A stretch of DNA of 64,000 nucleotides from a bacterium. Lineage in GTDB: Bacteria > Verrucomicrobiota > Verrucomicrobiia > Limisphaerales > UBA11358. Where the stretch lies: NCBI GenBank assembly GCA_021817945.1, contig JAKAFL010000004.1, positions 79,108 to 143,107 on the forward strand, in the 5' to 3' direction. Shown one piece after another: positions 25,488 to 33,533 of this stretch (position 1 is the stretch's first letter; each line of letters opens with the position of its first letter). A program made the translations under genes and the position numbers. The notes beneath the pieces were generated by a model. That model was not told the DNA's origin. It did not search any database and saw nothing but the letters and a program-made list of their open reading frames with translations.

Positions 25488-25700
25488 GTTGAAATCGAAT
25501 CTCAGTCGTGAATCCGGCACCGCCGACTTGGGTTTCAAGGCGTCTTCGGGTGACGCGCCGGAATAAAGCACGGCCATGATCTGGGACATGCGCTCGTCCA
25601 CGATACAGAGATTGGACAGGATGAGGTGCTCGGCGATGGCGTCGGTTATGTCGGCACCGGGCAGAATCATGCTGGTACGGAAGCGAATTTCGCCGTCGGC
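25488..25700 (-). pseudogene. YbjN-like protein C-terminal fragment fused to a stray GYF start
   Basis: The reverse strand reads ADGEIRFRTSMILPGADITD, then AIAEHLILSNLCIVDERMSQ and IMAVLYSGASPEDALKPK. This matches the C-terminal half of YbjN-type domains (DGEIRYRTS ... MPxIMxVIYGxxSPEEAI). The N-terminal half is gone. At 25701 it meets the duplicated GYF-gene start, one base out of frame. It marks a rearrangement junction at the edge of the direct repeat. Confidence 0.6.
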
Positions 25701-25972
25701 GTAATTCCTCCAGCGAAAACAGCCCAAGGTTCTGACCGTCACGATTCAGATGATATTTCATAATCGTCTGCTGCCTTCCCCAAGTGGTTCACCCAAGTTT
25801 ACCCATCGGGGTTGGATTGTGTCCAGAAAGCATTCGCCGGGAAAACACGCCTTTTTTTGCCTCCACCCAGTTCCGCCCCCCATGCGTCTTTTATTTGAGT
25901 CAACTCGCGTGTCGGCGGGCGTCACCATCACGCCCAACACCAAACCCAAAGTGTCCACCAGCGCGTGGCATT
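25701..25972. repeat. 271-bp direct repeat, right copy
   Basis: Same sequence and orientation as 18597-18867 with a few substitutions and one extra T (in the run TTTTTTTGCC). It carries the GYF 5' end (first 20 codons) but none of the rest of that gene. It continues on its right side into a longer transposase remnant than the left copy has. Confidence 0.9.
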
Positions 25973-26240
25973 TGCGACCTTTGATGCATTTTCCCGCATC
26001 GAAGCCAACGGGGCCTCCATTCCGATGACCCTCCAGCAAGTCCTCTTCGCCATGTTTGTTCCATGCCCTGATCCAGGCGTGCACCCGGGTACGGTCCACT
26101 TGGAGAGCCCCGGAGACGGGACCGGTGGTCAACCTTTGGAAACTAAGCATGATTACATCCAACCGCAAGGCGACGCGGGCATCGCGGTCGTTTTGGACTG
26201 CTTGCCGCCATCTTTCGAGACGTTGGAGGGTGCGTGAATT
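25758..26240 (-). pseudogene. Chimeric transposase remnant (IS630-type HTH joined to IS5-type DDE start)
   Basis: Reading the reverse strand from about 26240: LQRLERWRQAVQNDRDARVA and LRLDVIMLSFQRL, then the HTH LQVDRTRVHAWIRAWNKHGE with EEDLLEGHRNGG. This looks like the winged HTH of IS630-type transposases. It runs directly into AGKCIKGRKCHALVDTLGLV, the IS5-type DDE beginning. Then similarity ends. Either two remnants are fused or this is a family combining both parts. It is incomplete and certainly inactive. Confidence 0.6.
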
Positions 26241-26422
26241 GCAGCGAGAAAAGATGGATTGAATGATCGCAAACTGTTTGTTTTCTTACTTAACCACACA
26301 ATAGTTCAGCACATTTTCAAGAAGGAGAGCAAAGAAAAACGCCACCTTCCTTTGGGAAACCCGATTTTAAAATTTCATTCTAACCAGTGGGGAAAGCTCT
26401 CTGGTGCGCATCATATTGTTTT

Positions 26423-26690
26423 ATTTATACGCAGACATGAAGTCGCCAACGCCATACGCTCCATCTTCGATCGACCGGATCATCTCCGCCCACAACGCCA
26501 GGCTCCGAAGCTCAACGCTTTCTCATGGAGCCACCAGGGTCAGCTCAGAACCACTAACCCGCTCAAACGCCGCAACAAAGAACTCAAACGTCGCCCCCGC
26601 GTCGCCAGCCTCTTTCCTAATGAAGCCTGCATCCTGCGCCTCGTAAACGTCATATTCGCCGAAGCCGCAAATAAATGGGAAACCGGAAAC
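26423..26690 (+). pseudogene. IS256-family (mutator) transposase C-terminal remnant
   Basis: RRHEVANAIRSIFDRPD is followed by QLRTTNPLKRRNKELKRRPR and VASLFPNEACILRLVNVIFA. The IS256 C-terminus usually reads RSTNPLERLNREIKRR...VxxFPNxxAxLRLVGAxLAE. The catalytic N-terminal two-thirds are missing. It borders the AT-rich gene to the right. Confidence 0.8.
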
Positions 26691-27001
26691 ATTTTCAAAA
26701 ACATGAAAAACCAGCACCAGCCCTCAGTTGAGATGCTCATGCATTTTCCAAAAACATGTTGTTCAAATTCGAATTCACCCGCCTGTTGACAAGCCGTTAT
26801 TAGACAACATATTATAAATAATACCTGCAAGCATTTGCAAAGGGTCCAGCTGCCGTTTTTTAAAGAGAAAACCTTTTCTCTTTGATCTTTTGAATTTAAA
26901 CTATAGGATTATTAATGTCCCATTAAAAAAGAACCTTGCATAAAACCCAATCAAAAAATACTTAATGAGTGTGATTACGCAGTTTCAAAACCACCATAAT
27001 T
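26691..27001. other. AT-rich spacer upstream of the Ig/NHL gene
   Basis: About 310 bp of markedly AT-rich DNA containing runs such as AAAGAGAAAACCTTTTCTCTTT (an inverted repeat near 26861-26882: AAAGAGAAAA and TTTTCTCTTT). No gene seen. Presumably it carries the promoter of the next gene. Confidence 0.4.
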
Positions 27002-29566
27002 ATGAAACCTCATATTTTTTATTTTTTCCAGCTATTTGTACTTGCATTTTTAAATTGCGAATCCTCCTCTGCACAAGCTCAAACCCCAGCAATTACAATC
27101 CAACCCCAAGATTCTATAGCCTTGGCAGGAAGCACTTTAGAATTGATGGTACAGGCAACCGGCGCCGGACCACTTACATACGAGTGGTATTTTAATGAAA
27201 CAAATTCCTTGAACACCGTTATAACAACCTTGGCAGGGAACGGTACAGAGGGTTATTCAGGAGATGGCAACATTGCTACCAACGCTGAATTGTCCCACAT
27301 TACAGATGCTGCTCAGGATGAATCTGGGAACCTGTATATCGCCGATTATTTTAATCAACGAATTCGCAAATTAGATTTGAATGGGATCATCACGACACAG
27401 GTCGGAAACGGTGCAGCAGGTTACCTAGGCGATGGAGGTGATGCAACGAATTCTGAATTAAATGGGCCAGACTCAGTGGTTATGGATCACTTTGGAAACA
27501 TGTTTATTGCGGATCAAAATAATTGCTGCGTCCGGAAAATCGACACAAATGGAATTATCTCAACCGTAGCAGGAAATGGAATGGTTGGCTTTTCAGGAGA
27601 CGGCGGCATGGCTACCAATGCTGAATTAAATTATATTTCGTTTGTGGCATTGGATGGAATTGGAAACTTGTTTATCGTTGACCAAGGCAACAACCGCATC
27701 CGCAAGGTAGATTCGAAAGGCATAATAACGACTGTAGCAGGAAATGGAGCGGCAGGGTTTTCAGGTGATGGAGGCGTGGCAACAAACGCCGAATTAAATG
27801 CCCCTTGGGGTTTATCTTTGGATGCGTCTGGGAGAATATACATATCTGATCTTCATAACAATCGTATCAGGAAAGTAGATAATAATGGAATTATAACAAC
27901 TGTGGCAGGAAATGGGATTGCAGGATTTATGGGTGATGGAGGTTTAGCAACCAATGCGGCACTGGATGCTCCCCTTGGTTTAGTTTTAGACAATTTTGGA
28001 AATATTTTTATCGGAGACTTTAATAACCACAGAGTTCGCGAAGTGAATACCAATGGAATTATTATAACAGTAGCAGGCAATGGATCTGGCGGTTATGGTG
28101 GAGATGGTGGCTTGGCCACCAACGCTCAGTTGTCTCCATATGGAGTGGCTATTGATAATATTGGCAATCTTTTCATTGCCGATTACAGTAATAGCCGAGT
28201 CCGAAAAATTACGCAACCCGGCGGCAATACCTTAACTTTGGAACACATAGAGTCCGGGAACGCAGGTAATTATTCCGTGGTTGTCTCTAACCCATATGGA
28301 AGTATTACCAGCAGCATTGTTTCGGTGCAAGTGGAGGCTATAACAAACACACAAATCAACATATTAACTCAGCCAAATGGATTTGCACAGTATGGACAAA
28401 ATGACACCTTAAGCGTTTCAGTTGCAAGTGAACTTCCTGTTTCCTACCAATGGTATTTTATCCCTTCTGATGGAGCCGGCCAGGCAGGCGGATACGCAGA
28501 AACAATTGGCAACTTTGTTTATGGTGTTGCTTTGACAAATGAAGGCTTTGGATACGGAAATGCACCAGATGTAAGCTTTGTCGGCGGGGGAGGCAGCGGC
28601 GCACAGGCTTTCGCCTCAATAGCCAATGGCTTGGTTACGAATATTACTGTAACCAATGCAGGATATGGGTATTCTAGTCCTCCAGCCGTTGAAATTGGCC
28701 CTCCCGATGGAATTTTAATAAATCAAACCAACTACAGTTTCACTATTACAAATGTAAATAAAAGCAGCCTGGGTGAATATTTTGTCGTTATAAACAATTC
28801 TGAGACAAGTATAACAAGCTCAATTATAAACCTCACTTTATTATTTCCGCCATCCATCAATAACCAGCCTCAAAATCAAGTTGCCAACGCATATGGAAAC
28901 GCCATGTTTTCTGCACAGGCAGAAGGAACTCCTCCTTTATCGTATCAATGGCTTTTCAATGGCACCAATTTTTTGAATTTAAATTCAAACGAGTTGATTG
29001 TCAGCAATGTAACCCCCCAAGTATTGGGTCAATATTCTTTGATCGTCTCCAATGACTATGGTTCTGTGACGAGTTCTATTGCAAATTTGTACCTCTACCC
29101 TTATTTGGAATCGCCCTTTCCGGGTGCTGTCGCTTTTTGGGGTCAAACCAATACGCTCAGCGCTGAGGCTTGGGGAAGTGGCAATTTATCCTACCAATGG
29201 TATTTTAATGGTAAGTCCATTTTTGGCGCAACTTCCTCGAATCTTATTTTGTCTGGAATTCAGTTCACAAACGCAGGTTTTTATTCGGTGGTTGTAAGTA
29301 GCCAATTTGGTAGTACGACCAACACTCCAGAGCAAGTCGTCGTCAATCCAGCAAATATCGCGTTTGCATTACGTGCGGACGTAATCATTCAAGGCACCGT
29401 TGGCTACAGCTATGTCATTCAAAGCACGTCTAACCTTGGAAATACAAATTCATGGGTAACGGAAACCAATATCATTCTAACCCAACCCATCCAAGATTGG
29501 GATGATAATACGGTTGACGTACATGCAGGTCCGCAAAAATTTTATCGCGTGTTGCCAGGTAACTAA
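27002..29566 (+). CDS. Secreted protein with an NHL propeller set inside an Ig-like domain
   Basis: 854 residues with a signal peptide (MKPHIFYFFQLFVLAFLNCE, cut near SAQA). Residues 30-68 are the first half of an Ig-like domain (ITIQPQDSIALAGSTLELMV, YEWYFNETN). Six NHL repeats follow (about 72-404), each with a VAGNGxxGFxGDGGxATNAEL core. The missing Ig half then resumes (about 407-445, GNYSVVVSNPYGSITSS). A second Ig-like domain is similarly interrupted by a GFGYGNAP/GYGYSSPP glycine-rich insert. Two complete Ig-like domains and a C-terminal domain ending FYRVLPGN follow. Probably a cell-surface or secreted binding protein. Base composition is clearly more AT-rich than its neighbours. Confidence 0.8.
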   Translation: MKPHIFYFFQLFVLAFLNCESSSAQAQTPAITIQPQDSIALAGSTLELMVQATGAGPLTYEWYFNETNSLNTVITTLAGNGTEGYSGDGNIATNAELSHITDAAQDESGNLYIADYFNQRIRKLDLNGIITTQVGNGAAGYLGDGGDATNSELNGPDSVVMDHFGNMFIADQNNCCVRKIDTNGIISTVAGNGMVGFSGDGGMATNAELNYISFVALDGIGNLFIVDQGNNRIRKVDSKGIITTVAGNGAAGFSGDGGVATNAELNAPWGLSLDASGRIYISDLHNNRIRKVDNNGIITTVAGNGIAGFMGDGGLATNAALDAPLGLVLDNFGNIFIGDFNNHRVREVNTNGIIITVAGNGSGGYGGDGGLATNAQLSPYGVAIDNIGNLFIADYSNSRVRKITQPGGNTLTLEHIESGNAGNYSVVVSNPYGSITSSIVSVQVEAITNTQINILTQPNGFAQYGQNDTLSVSVASELPVSYQWYFIPSDGAGQAGGYAETIGNFVYGVALTNEGFGYGNAPDVSFVGGGGSGAQAFASIANGLVTNITVTNAGYGYSSPPAVEIGPPDGILINQTNYSFTITNVNKSSLGEYFVVINNSETSITSSIINLTLLFPPSINNQPQNQVANAYGNAMFSAQAEGTPPLSYQWLFNGTNFLNLNSNELIVSNVTPQVLGQYSLIVSNDYGSVTSSIANLYLYPYLESPFPGAVAFWGQTNTLSAEAWGSGNLSYQWYFNGKSIFGATSSNLILSGIQFTNAGFYSVVVSSQFGSTTNTPEQVVVNPANIAFALRADVIIQGTVGYSYVIQSTSNLGNTNSWVTETNIILTQPIQDWDDNTVDVHAGPQKFYRVLPGN

Positions 29567-30021
29567 TCCAGATTCCTCGATGTTTATATTGGATGATAAT
29601 TTTCAGCAGTTTGCGTTTAAACCAGCCGGTGCCGCAGACAAAAGGTAAAAAGTCCTTTGAGTGCGATCCCTATGCTCAAATCCGACTGGATCAATGGCAG
29701 GGCTCTGAATGTAAAAAGTATCATAAATATTTGAAGCCTCCGAAACCTTGCTATCCCGCCAATTTCCACAGGGCCTTATACACAGGACAGGCGTTATGAT
29801 TTTTGCCAATACCCACAAGAGATTTCGAAATTTTGTGAAACCCACATCAAGGAAACGAAGGAAAACGAAAAATACCCATCCCTATCCAAAACGAGTGGCA
29901 TCCTCCATCCATGGAATAAAACCCGGTCCACGGATTTTTTCTCCTGACACAGCGTTTTGTCTTGAATACAAAAAATCGAAACCTTTACCTAAAACCAGCC
30001 CCAATTTTTTCAAACAAGCTC
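29567..30021. other. Intergenic stretch, no gene recognised
   Basis: About 450 bp between converging genes. Short open frames exist on both strands but none looks coded or matches a family. No strong hairpin or repeat was seen. Confidence 0.4.
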
Positions 30022-30666
30022 TCAAACCGTTCTCTGGAGCCAGTGGAATACGGCCCCGGTGTCTTGAAACCACCAGCCTGCCACGGTGAACAAACCCACC
30101 CGCGATGAAAGTAGGGGCAGGCCAAAGATCAAAACGGAAACATTGCCCAAAAAAATCACCATGGCTGAAAAAAAATAGCCCTGTGAGGTGATGTCCGACT
30201 GGCGGGTTTTCAGGATATGAAAGGTGAGGGTGAGATGAAAGGAATAGGCGGCGCCAAGGAGCAAATGGAACCAGATCAAATAAGGACGCCAGTCCCAGAT
30301 CAGGCGCCCCAACAGGAAGACCAACACCACCAAAACGGCGTACAGGGGGAAAAAATACGGAGCCAGGGCAATCAAAAAATTGGATTTTGAAACCACCACA
30401 TGCCCGCCCTTGGAGGTCACCTTCATTTTTCGAACTTCACCTCCAAGCACCCAGGTCCAAATGGCGTGGGTGAGTTCATGTCCAAACACATAAATCCACA
30501 TGGGTTTGGGCAGCATCAAAAAGATCACCATCCAGCAGGCGCCCCCTGCCAGCATTGGAACCCAGACCATGTCAGCCGCCCCGCAAGCGCGGACCACCTG
30601 GCCCAGGGCGAGCACAGCCCCGGCGCACACTGGCAGCAACGCCAGCGCCACCAGCCATTTGATCAT
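30022..30666 (-). CDS. M50-like membrane metalloprotease
   Basis: 214 residues from the ATG at 30666 (MIKWLVALALLPVC); a TTG five codons upstream is possible. It has about six hydrophobic helices. The second-third helix region has GHELTHAIWTWVLGG, an HExxH zinc motif inside a membrane segment as in site-2 proteases. A later Asn/Asp-bearing helix (LIWDWRPYLIWFHLLLGAAY) could give the third ligand. There is no PDZ domain, so it is a short form. Cleavage of a membrane-bound regulator is the family role; no substrate is evident nearby. Confidence 0.7.
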   Translation of the reverse strand: MIKWLVALALLPVCAGAVLALGQVVRACGAADMVWVPMLAGGACWMVIFLMLPKPMWIYVFGHELTHAIWTWVLGGEVRKMKVTSKGGHVVVSKSNFLIALAPYFFPLYAVLVVLVFLLGRLIWDWRPYLIWFHLLLGAAYSFHLTLTFHILKTRQSDITSQGYFFSAMVIFLGNVSVLIFGLPLLSSRVGLFTVAGWWFQDTGAVFHWLQRTV

Positions 30667-30777
30667 TTTTGGCACGGGCAATACGGTAACTGATCCCGCC
30701 GCCGGCGACAGCCAAAATCCCGAAGCCAGCCTTTGGTGCGGAATGGTCCCGCTTCACATTTTATCCCCCCATCAAGC

Positions 30778-30866
30778 CCTGGTTCCCTCCCCCCGCCAGC
30801 GAAGCGGGGGGAGAGGGTTAGGGAGAGGGGTTCTCGCTCACATCCAGTGCGAACTGAAATCAACAC
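30778..30866 (+). repeat. GC-rich repeat C, copy 2
   Basis: Matches 2608-2696 with few differences: GGTTCCCTCCCCCCGCC, then AGCGAAGCGGGGGGAGAGGG and TTCTCGCTCACATCCAGTGC. Followed at once by repeat A, as at copy 1. Confidence 0.8.
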
Positions 30867-30867
30867 A

Positions 30868-31292
30868 AAAAGCGAAATGGAAAGGGTCAAGATGAGCAAG
30901 ATGCGGGGACGGCAACTCTTTGAGCCTGTCTTAAAATTCGGAAGGATGCTGTTTTCGTGCCCAAGCCGGTATGGCCAGGCGACGCGAGGGTGCATACCCC
31001 ACGCGGGTCTGCGACCGATGAGCAACAACGCCAGACCGGCTTGGCCGCGAAAACCCTCCGGGCGACGGCGCTTTTGCCCTTGGGCTTTGTTGTTGCCGTG
31101 GTTACAGCCCGCCACGGGGATGCGCCGACAGCTCCGCCTCGCCCAAGGCCAAAATCCCCAGTCGCAGCACCCTTCCCCCTTTTAAGACAGGCTCTTTGGA
31201 AAAATCGAAACCATACCCGAAGCGGTCTGGTGAGGTTTTTCCATAGATTGGTGCAGATTGGCTTTTTGAATTTCGTTTTTCGGGTTAAACAG
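30868..31292 (+). repeat. Hairpin repeat A, copy 3, split by element B
   Basis: The left part is 30868-30921 (AAGCGAAATGGAAAGGGTCA to GGCAACTCTTT). The right part is 31195-31292 (TTTGGAAAAATCGAAACCAT to TTTCGTTTTTCGGGTT). Removing the intervening 273 bp and one TTT restores the uninterrupted repeat seen at 2697 and elsewhere. Confidence 0.85.
30922..31194. mobile_element. MITE-like element B, copy 1
   Basis: 273 bp with terminal inverted repeats: left GAGCCTGTCTTAAAA and right TTTTAAGACAGGCTC are exact complements over 15 bp. Looser pairing continues inward (GGAAGGATGCTG against CAGCACCCTTCC). TTT flanks both sides (30919-30921 and 31195-31197). It sits inside repeat A. A second, roughly 80% similar copy is at 43935-44206. 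Neither encodes a convincing transposase, though one reverse-strand frame is shared. Confidence 0.8.
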
Positions 31293-31332
31293 CCCGCCTT
31301 GTCATTTTCGGGCGTGCTCTTAGAATCCACGC

Positions 31333-31899
31333 ATGACAACAGAACAGGCATTGCAAATATTTCGTGAAACAGGCGCCCTTTTGGAAGGACATTTCGTGCT
31401 GCGCAGCGGTTTGCACAGCCGCCAATTTTTCCAATGCGCGCTGGCGCTCCAACAAATGCCCGTGGTGGAAAAGCTCGGGGCAGCGCTGGCCCAACGGCTG
31501 AAGCAGGCAGGGGCTGTGACCGTCGTTTCACCCGCCATGGGCGGTTTGGTGATCGGCCAGGAGGTGGCACGCCAGTTGGGCCTTCGGTTCATCTTCGTGG
31601 AAAAAGAAGAGGGACGGCTGGTCTTGCGCCGGGGGTTCCAGATCAAGCCGGGCGAAAAAATCCTCGTGGTGGAGGATGTGGTCACCAAGGGCGGACGGGT
31701 TCAGGAGACGCTGGACATTGTCCGCAGCCTGGGGGGCATGGTGGTGGGCGTGGGCATGTTGGTGGACCGATCCAATGGCACGGTGCAGTTCGGGGTGCCC
31801 ACCTCCAGCCTGATTTCGCTGGCGGTGGAAACCTTTGATCCGGGTCATTTGCCCCCGGACCTCGCCCAAATTCCCGCCATCAAACCCGGAAGCAAGTGA
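31333..31899 (+). CDS. pyrE: Orotate phosphoribosyltransferase
   Basis: OPRTase converts orotate and PRPP to OMP in pyrimidine synthesis, in the cytoplasm. 188 residues. LEGHFVLRSGLHSRQFFQCA is the N-terminal hood. AVTVVSPAMGGLVIGQEVAR and the FIFVEKEEGRLVLRRGF loop are typical. The PRPP site is ILVVEDVVTKGGRVQETLDI, with Lys where many enzymes have Thr. The ATG at 31333 follows the split repeat A by only 40 bp. It stands as a single gene. Confidence 0.93.
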   Translation: MTTEQALQIFRETGALLEGHFVLRSGLHSRQFFQCALALQQMPVVEKLGAALAQRLKQAGAVTVVSPAMGGLVIGQEVARQLGLRFIFVEKEEGRLVLRRGFQIKPGEKILVVEDVVTKGGRVQETLDIVRSLGGMVVGVGMLVDRSNGTVQFGVPTSSLISLAVETFDPGHLPPDLAQIPAIKPGSK

Positions 31900-31971
31900 C
31901 TCCTGGAAAAAGCAGGGCCCCACTGCGGTGAAAAATCCAGATTAGAAAGTGAATCTCGCCGCGCCATGGCC

Positions 31972-31997
31972 GGATCATGACAAAATTGTCATGATCC
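31972..31997 (+). promoter_or_regulatory. CusR/CopR-type palindromic operator
   Basis: GGATCATGACAA, two bases (AA), TTGTCATGATCC: a perfect 12-bp inverted repeat. Its core TGACAA-N2-TTGTCA equals the core of the E. coli CusR box (AAAATGACAA-N2-TTGTCATTTT, established). It lies 79 bp before the first gene of the operon that encodes an OmpR-family regulator and an RND pump. A pyrE terminator is less likely because no U-run follows. Confidence 0.75.
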
Positions 31998-32075
31998 CTT
32001 CAGGAGAGGTTAATGGAATTGAATTTGAATGAGGATGCAGATTGCACATTTAAAAATAACAACAACAACATCATC

Positions 32076-32411
32076 ATGAACCTTATCAAATTCATTCCAT
32101 TGGCACTGGCCGCAGCCCTGCTTGCCGGCTGCGCCAGCAACCACTGCGCCTGCCATTCCAGGCACATTTCCAAGGAAGCCGCCAGCCAGATCGCCCTCGC
32201 CAGCGTTCCTGGCGCCGCCATCAAGAGCGCCGAACTGGAAAAAGAACATGGCCATCTCCAATGGTCCTTTGACCTGACCACCCCCCAAACCAACCAGGTG
32301 ACTGAAGTGAACGTGGATGCGATCACCGGAAAAATTCTCTCCACCCAAGCAGAATCTGCAAGCGACGAAAACCGGGAAGCCAAGTCGGAAAAGGACTCCG
32401 ACAAGGACTGA
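32076..32411 (+). CDS. PepSY-domain lipoprotein
   Basis: 111 residues from the ATG at 32076; an upstream ATG at 32013 would add an asparagine-rich leader and spoil the signal peptide. Signal MNLIKFIPLALAAALLAGC with lipobox LAGC. A Cys/His cluster (CASNHCACHSRH) follows the lipid site directly. The PepSY-like domain reads ISKEAASQIALASVPGAAIK, then VTEVNVDAITGKIL. The C-terminus is acidic. First gene of the efflux operon, after the palindrome. The CxC/H cluster may bind metal in the periplasm, which would fit a copper or silver system; that is inference. Confidence 0.75.
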   Translation: MNLIKFIPLALAAALLAGCASNHCACHSRHISKEAASQIALASVPGAAIKSAELEKEHGHLQWSFDLTTPQTNQVTEVNVDAITGKILSTQAESASDENREAKSEKDSDKD

Positions 32412-32468
32412 AAAACGGGACCAAAAAAGTTTTAAAACCATCACAACCAGCAACACAAGGGAGCTAAA

Positions 32469-33506
32469 ATGAAAAAATTGAAAACCAGCAGACCGGCATT
32501 CATCACCACCCTCCTCTGCCTGTCGGCGGCGGCGGCTCAGGCGGAAAACAGCTATCATTTCATCAAGGAAATAAAAATCGGCGGCCCAGGCGGCTGGGAT
32601 TATGTCAGCGTGGATCCCTCTGCGCACCGGTTGTATGTGTCGCATGCCATGAAAGTGGTGGTGATTGACACGGCGTCAGACACCATTGTGGGTGAAATCA
32701 CCAACACGCCCGGCGTGCACGGTGTGGCCGTGGACCCGCAGATTCCAAAACTGTTTGTGAGCAACGGCCGCGGCAACAACGTGAGCCTGGTGGATCCCGC
32801 CACCCTGCAAACCCTGTCCCAGACCGCCACCGGAAAAAATCCAGATTGCATTCTGTTCGAGCCTTCGCAATCCGAGGTGTATGCCTTCAACGGACGCAGC
32901 GGCACCGCATCCGTGTTGAACGCCGGCACGGGCCAGGTGGTTGCGACAATTGATTTGGGGGGCAAACCGGAATTTGCCGTGGCAGACCCTGCCGCTGGAA
33001 GGGTGTACGACAACCTGGAGGACAAAAGCGAGGTGGCCGTCATTGATGTCAAAAGCCACACCGTGGTGGATCGCTGGCCCATCGCCCCGGGCGAATCCGC
33101 ATCCGGCATGGCCTTGGACGCCAAAAACCATCGCCTTTTCCTTGGCTGCGACAACCAGTTGATGATCATGATGGACAGCCGCAATGGCAAGGTGCTGGGT
33201 CAGGTTCCCATTGGCGAGGGCGTGGATGCCAACGCCTTTGATCCCGGCACAGGGCTGGCATTTGCATCCTGCGGACGCAGCGCCACCACCACCATCGCCC
33301 GCGAGGACGGGGATCAGTTGACAGTGGTTCAAACCTTGAAGACCGAACCAGGCGCGCGCACCATGGCAGTGGATCCCCTGACACACCGGATTTACCTGGC
33401 CACGGCAAAGATGGAAGCTCCTGTCGAAGGCGAACGCCGCGGCCGCATGGTTCCGGACTCCTTTAAAATCCTGGTTTACGGGATGAACGAGGCAGACAGC
33501 CACTGA
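32469..33506 (+). CDS. YncE-like secreted beta-propeller
   Basis: 345 residues, good ribosome-binding site (GGGAGC). Signal peptide MKKLKTSRPAFITTLLCLSA cut near AQA. Repeats of the 40-residue YVTN/YncE type fill the rest: HRLYVSHAMKVVVIDTASDT, IPKLFVSNGRGNNVSLVDPA, KNHRLFLGCDNQLMIMMDS, THRIYLATAKMEAP. Such periplasmic propellers bind partners or ligands and have no known catalysis. It is second in the efflux operon, between the PepSY lipoprotein and the regulator, so a sensing or metal-buffering role in the periplasm is plausible but unproven. Confidence 0.8.
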   Translation: MKKLKTSRPAFITTLLCLSAAAAQAENSYHFIKEIKIGGPGGWDYVSVDPSAHRLYVSHAMKVVVIDTASDTIVGEITNTPGVHGVAVDPQIPKLFVSNGRGNNVSLVDPATLQTLSQTATGKNPDCILFEPSQSEVYAFNGRSGTASVLNAGTGQVVATIDLGGKPEFAVADPAAGRVYDNLEDKSEVAVIDVKSHTVVDRWPIAPGESASGMALDAKNHRLFLGCDNQLMIMMDSRNGKVLGQVPIGEGVDANAFDPGTGLAFASCGRSATTTIAREDGDQLTVVQTLKTEPGARTMAVDPLTHRIYLATAKMEAPVEGERRGRMVPDSFKILVYGMNEADSH

Positions 33507-33533
33507 ACCAAGCGGTGAAGGGAAGCCCAGAGC

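Noticed and set aside
27220..28210. Periodic repeat resembling a CRISPR or minisatellite
   Set aside because: The period is about 160-170 bp, repeats are imperfect and in frame; they are NHL repeats of a coding region. No CRISPR array was seen in the window.
30663..31115. Conserved reverse-strand reading frame shared with 43784-44191 (RRPAWGM, NSILPNF)
   Set aside because: The similarity is explained by the two copies of element B; the frames start and stop differently and show no protein family.
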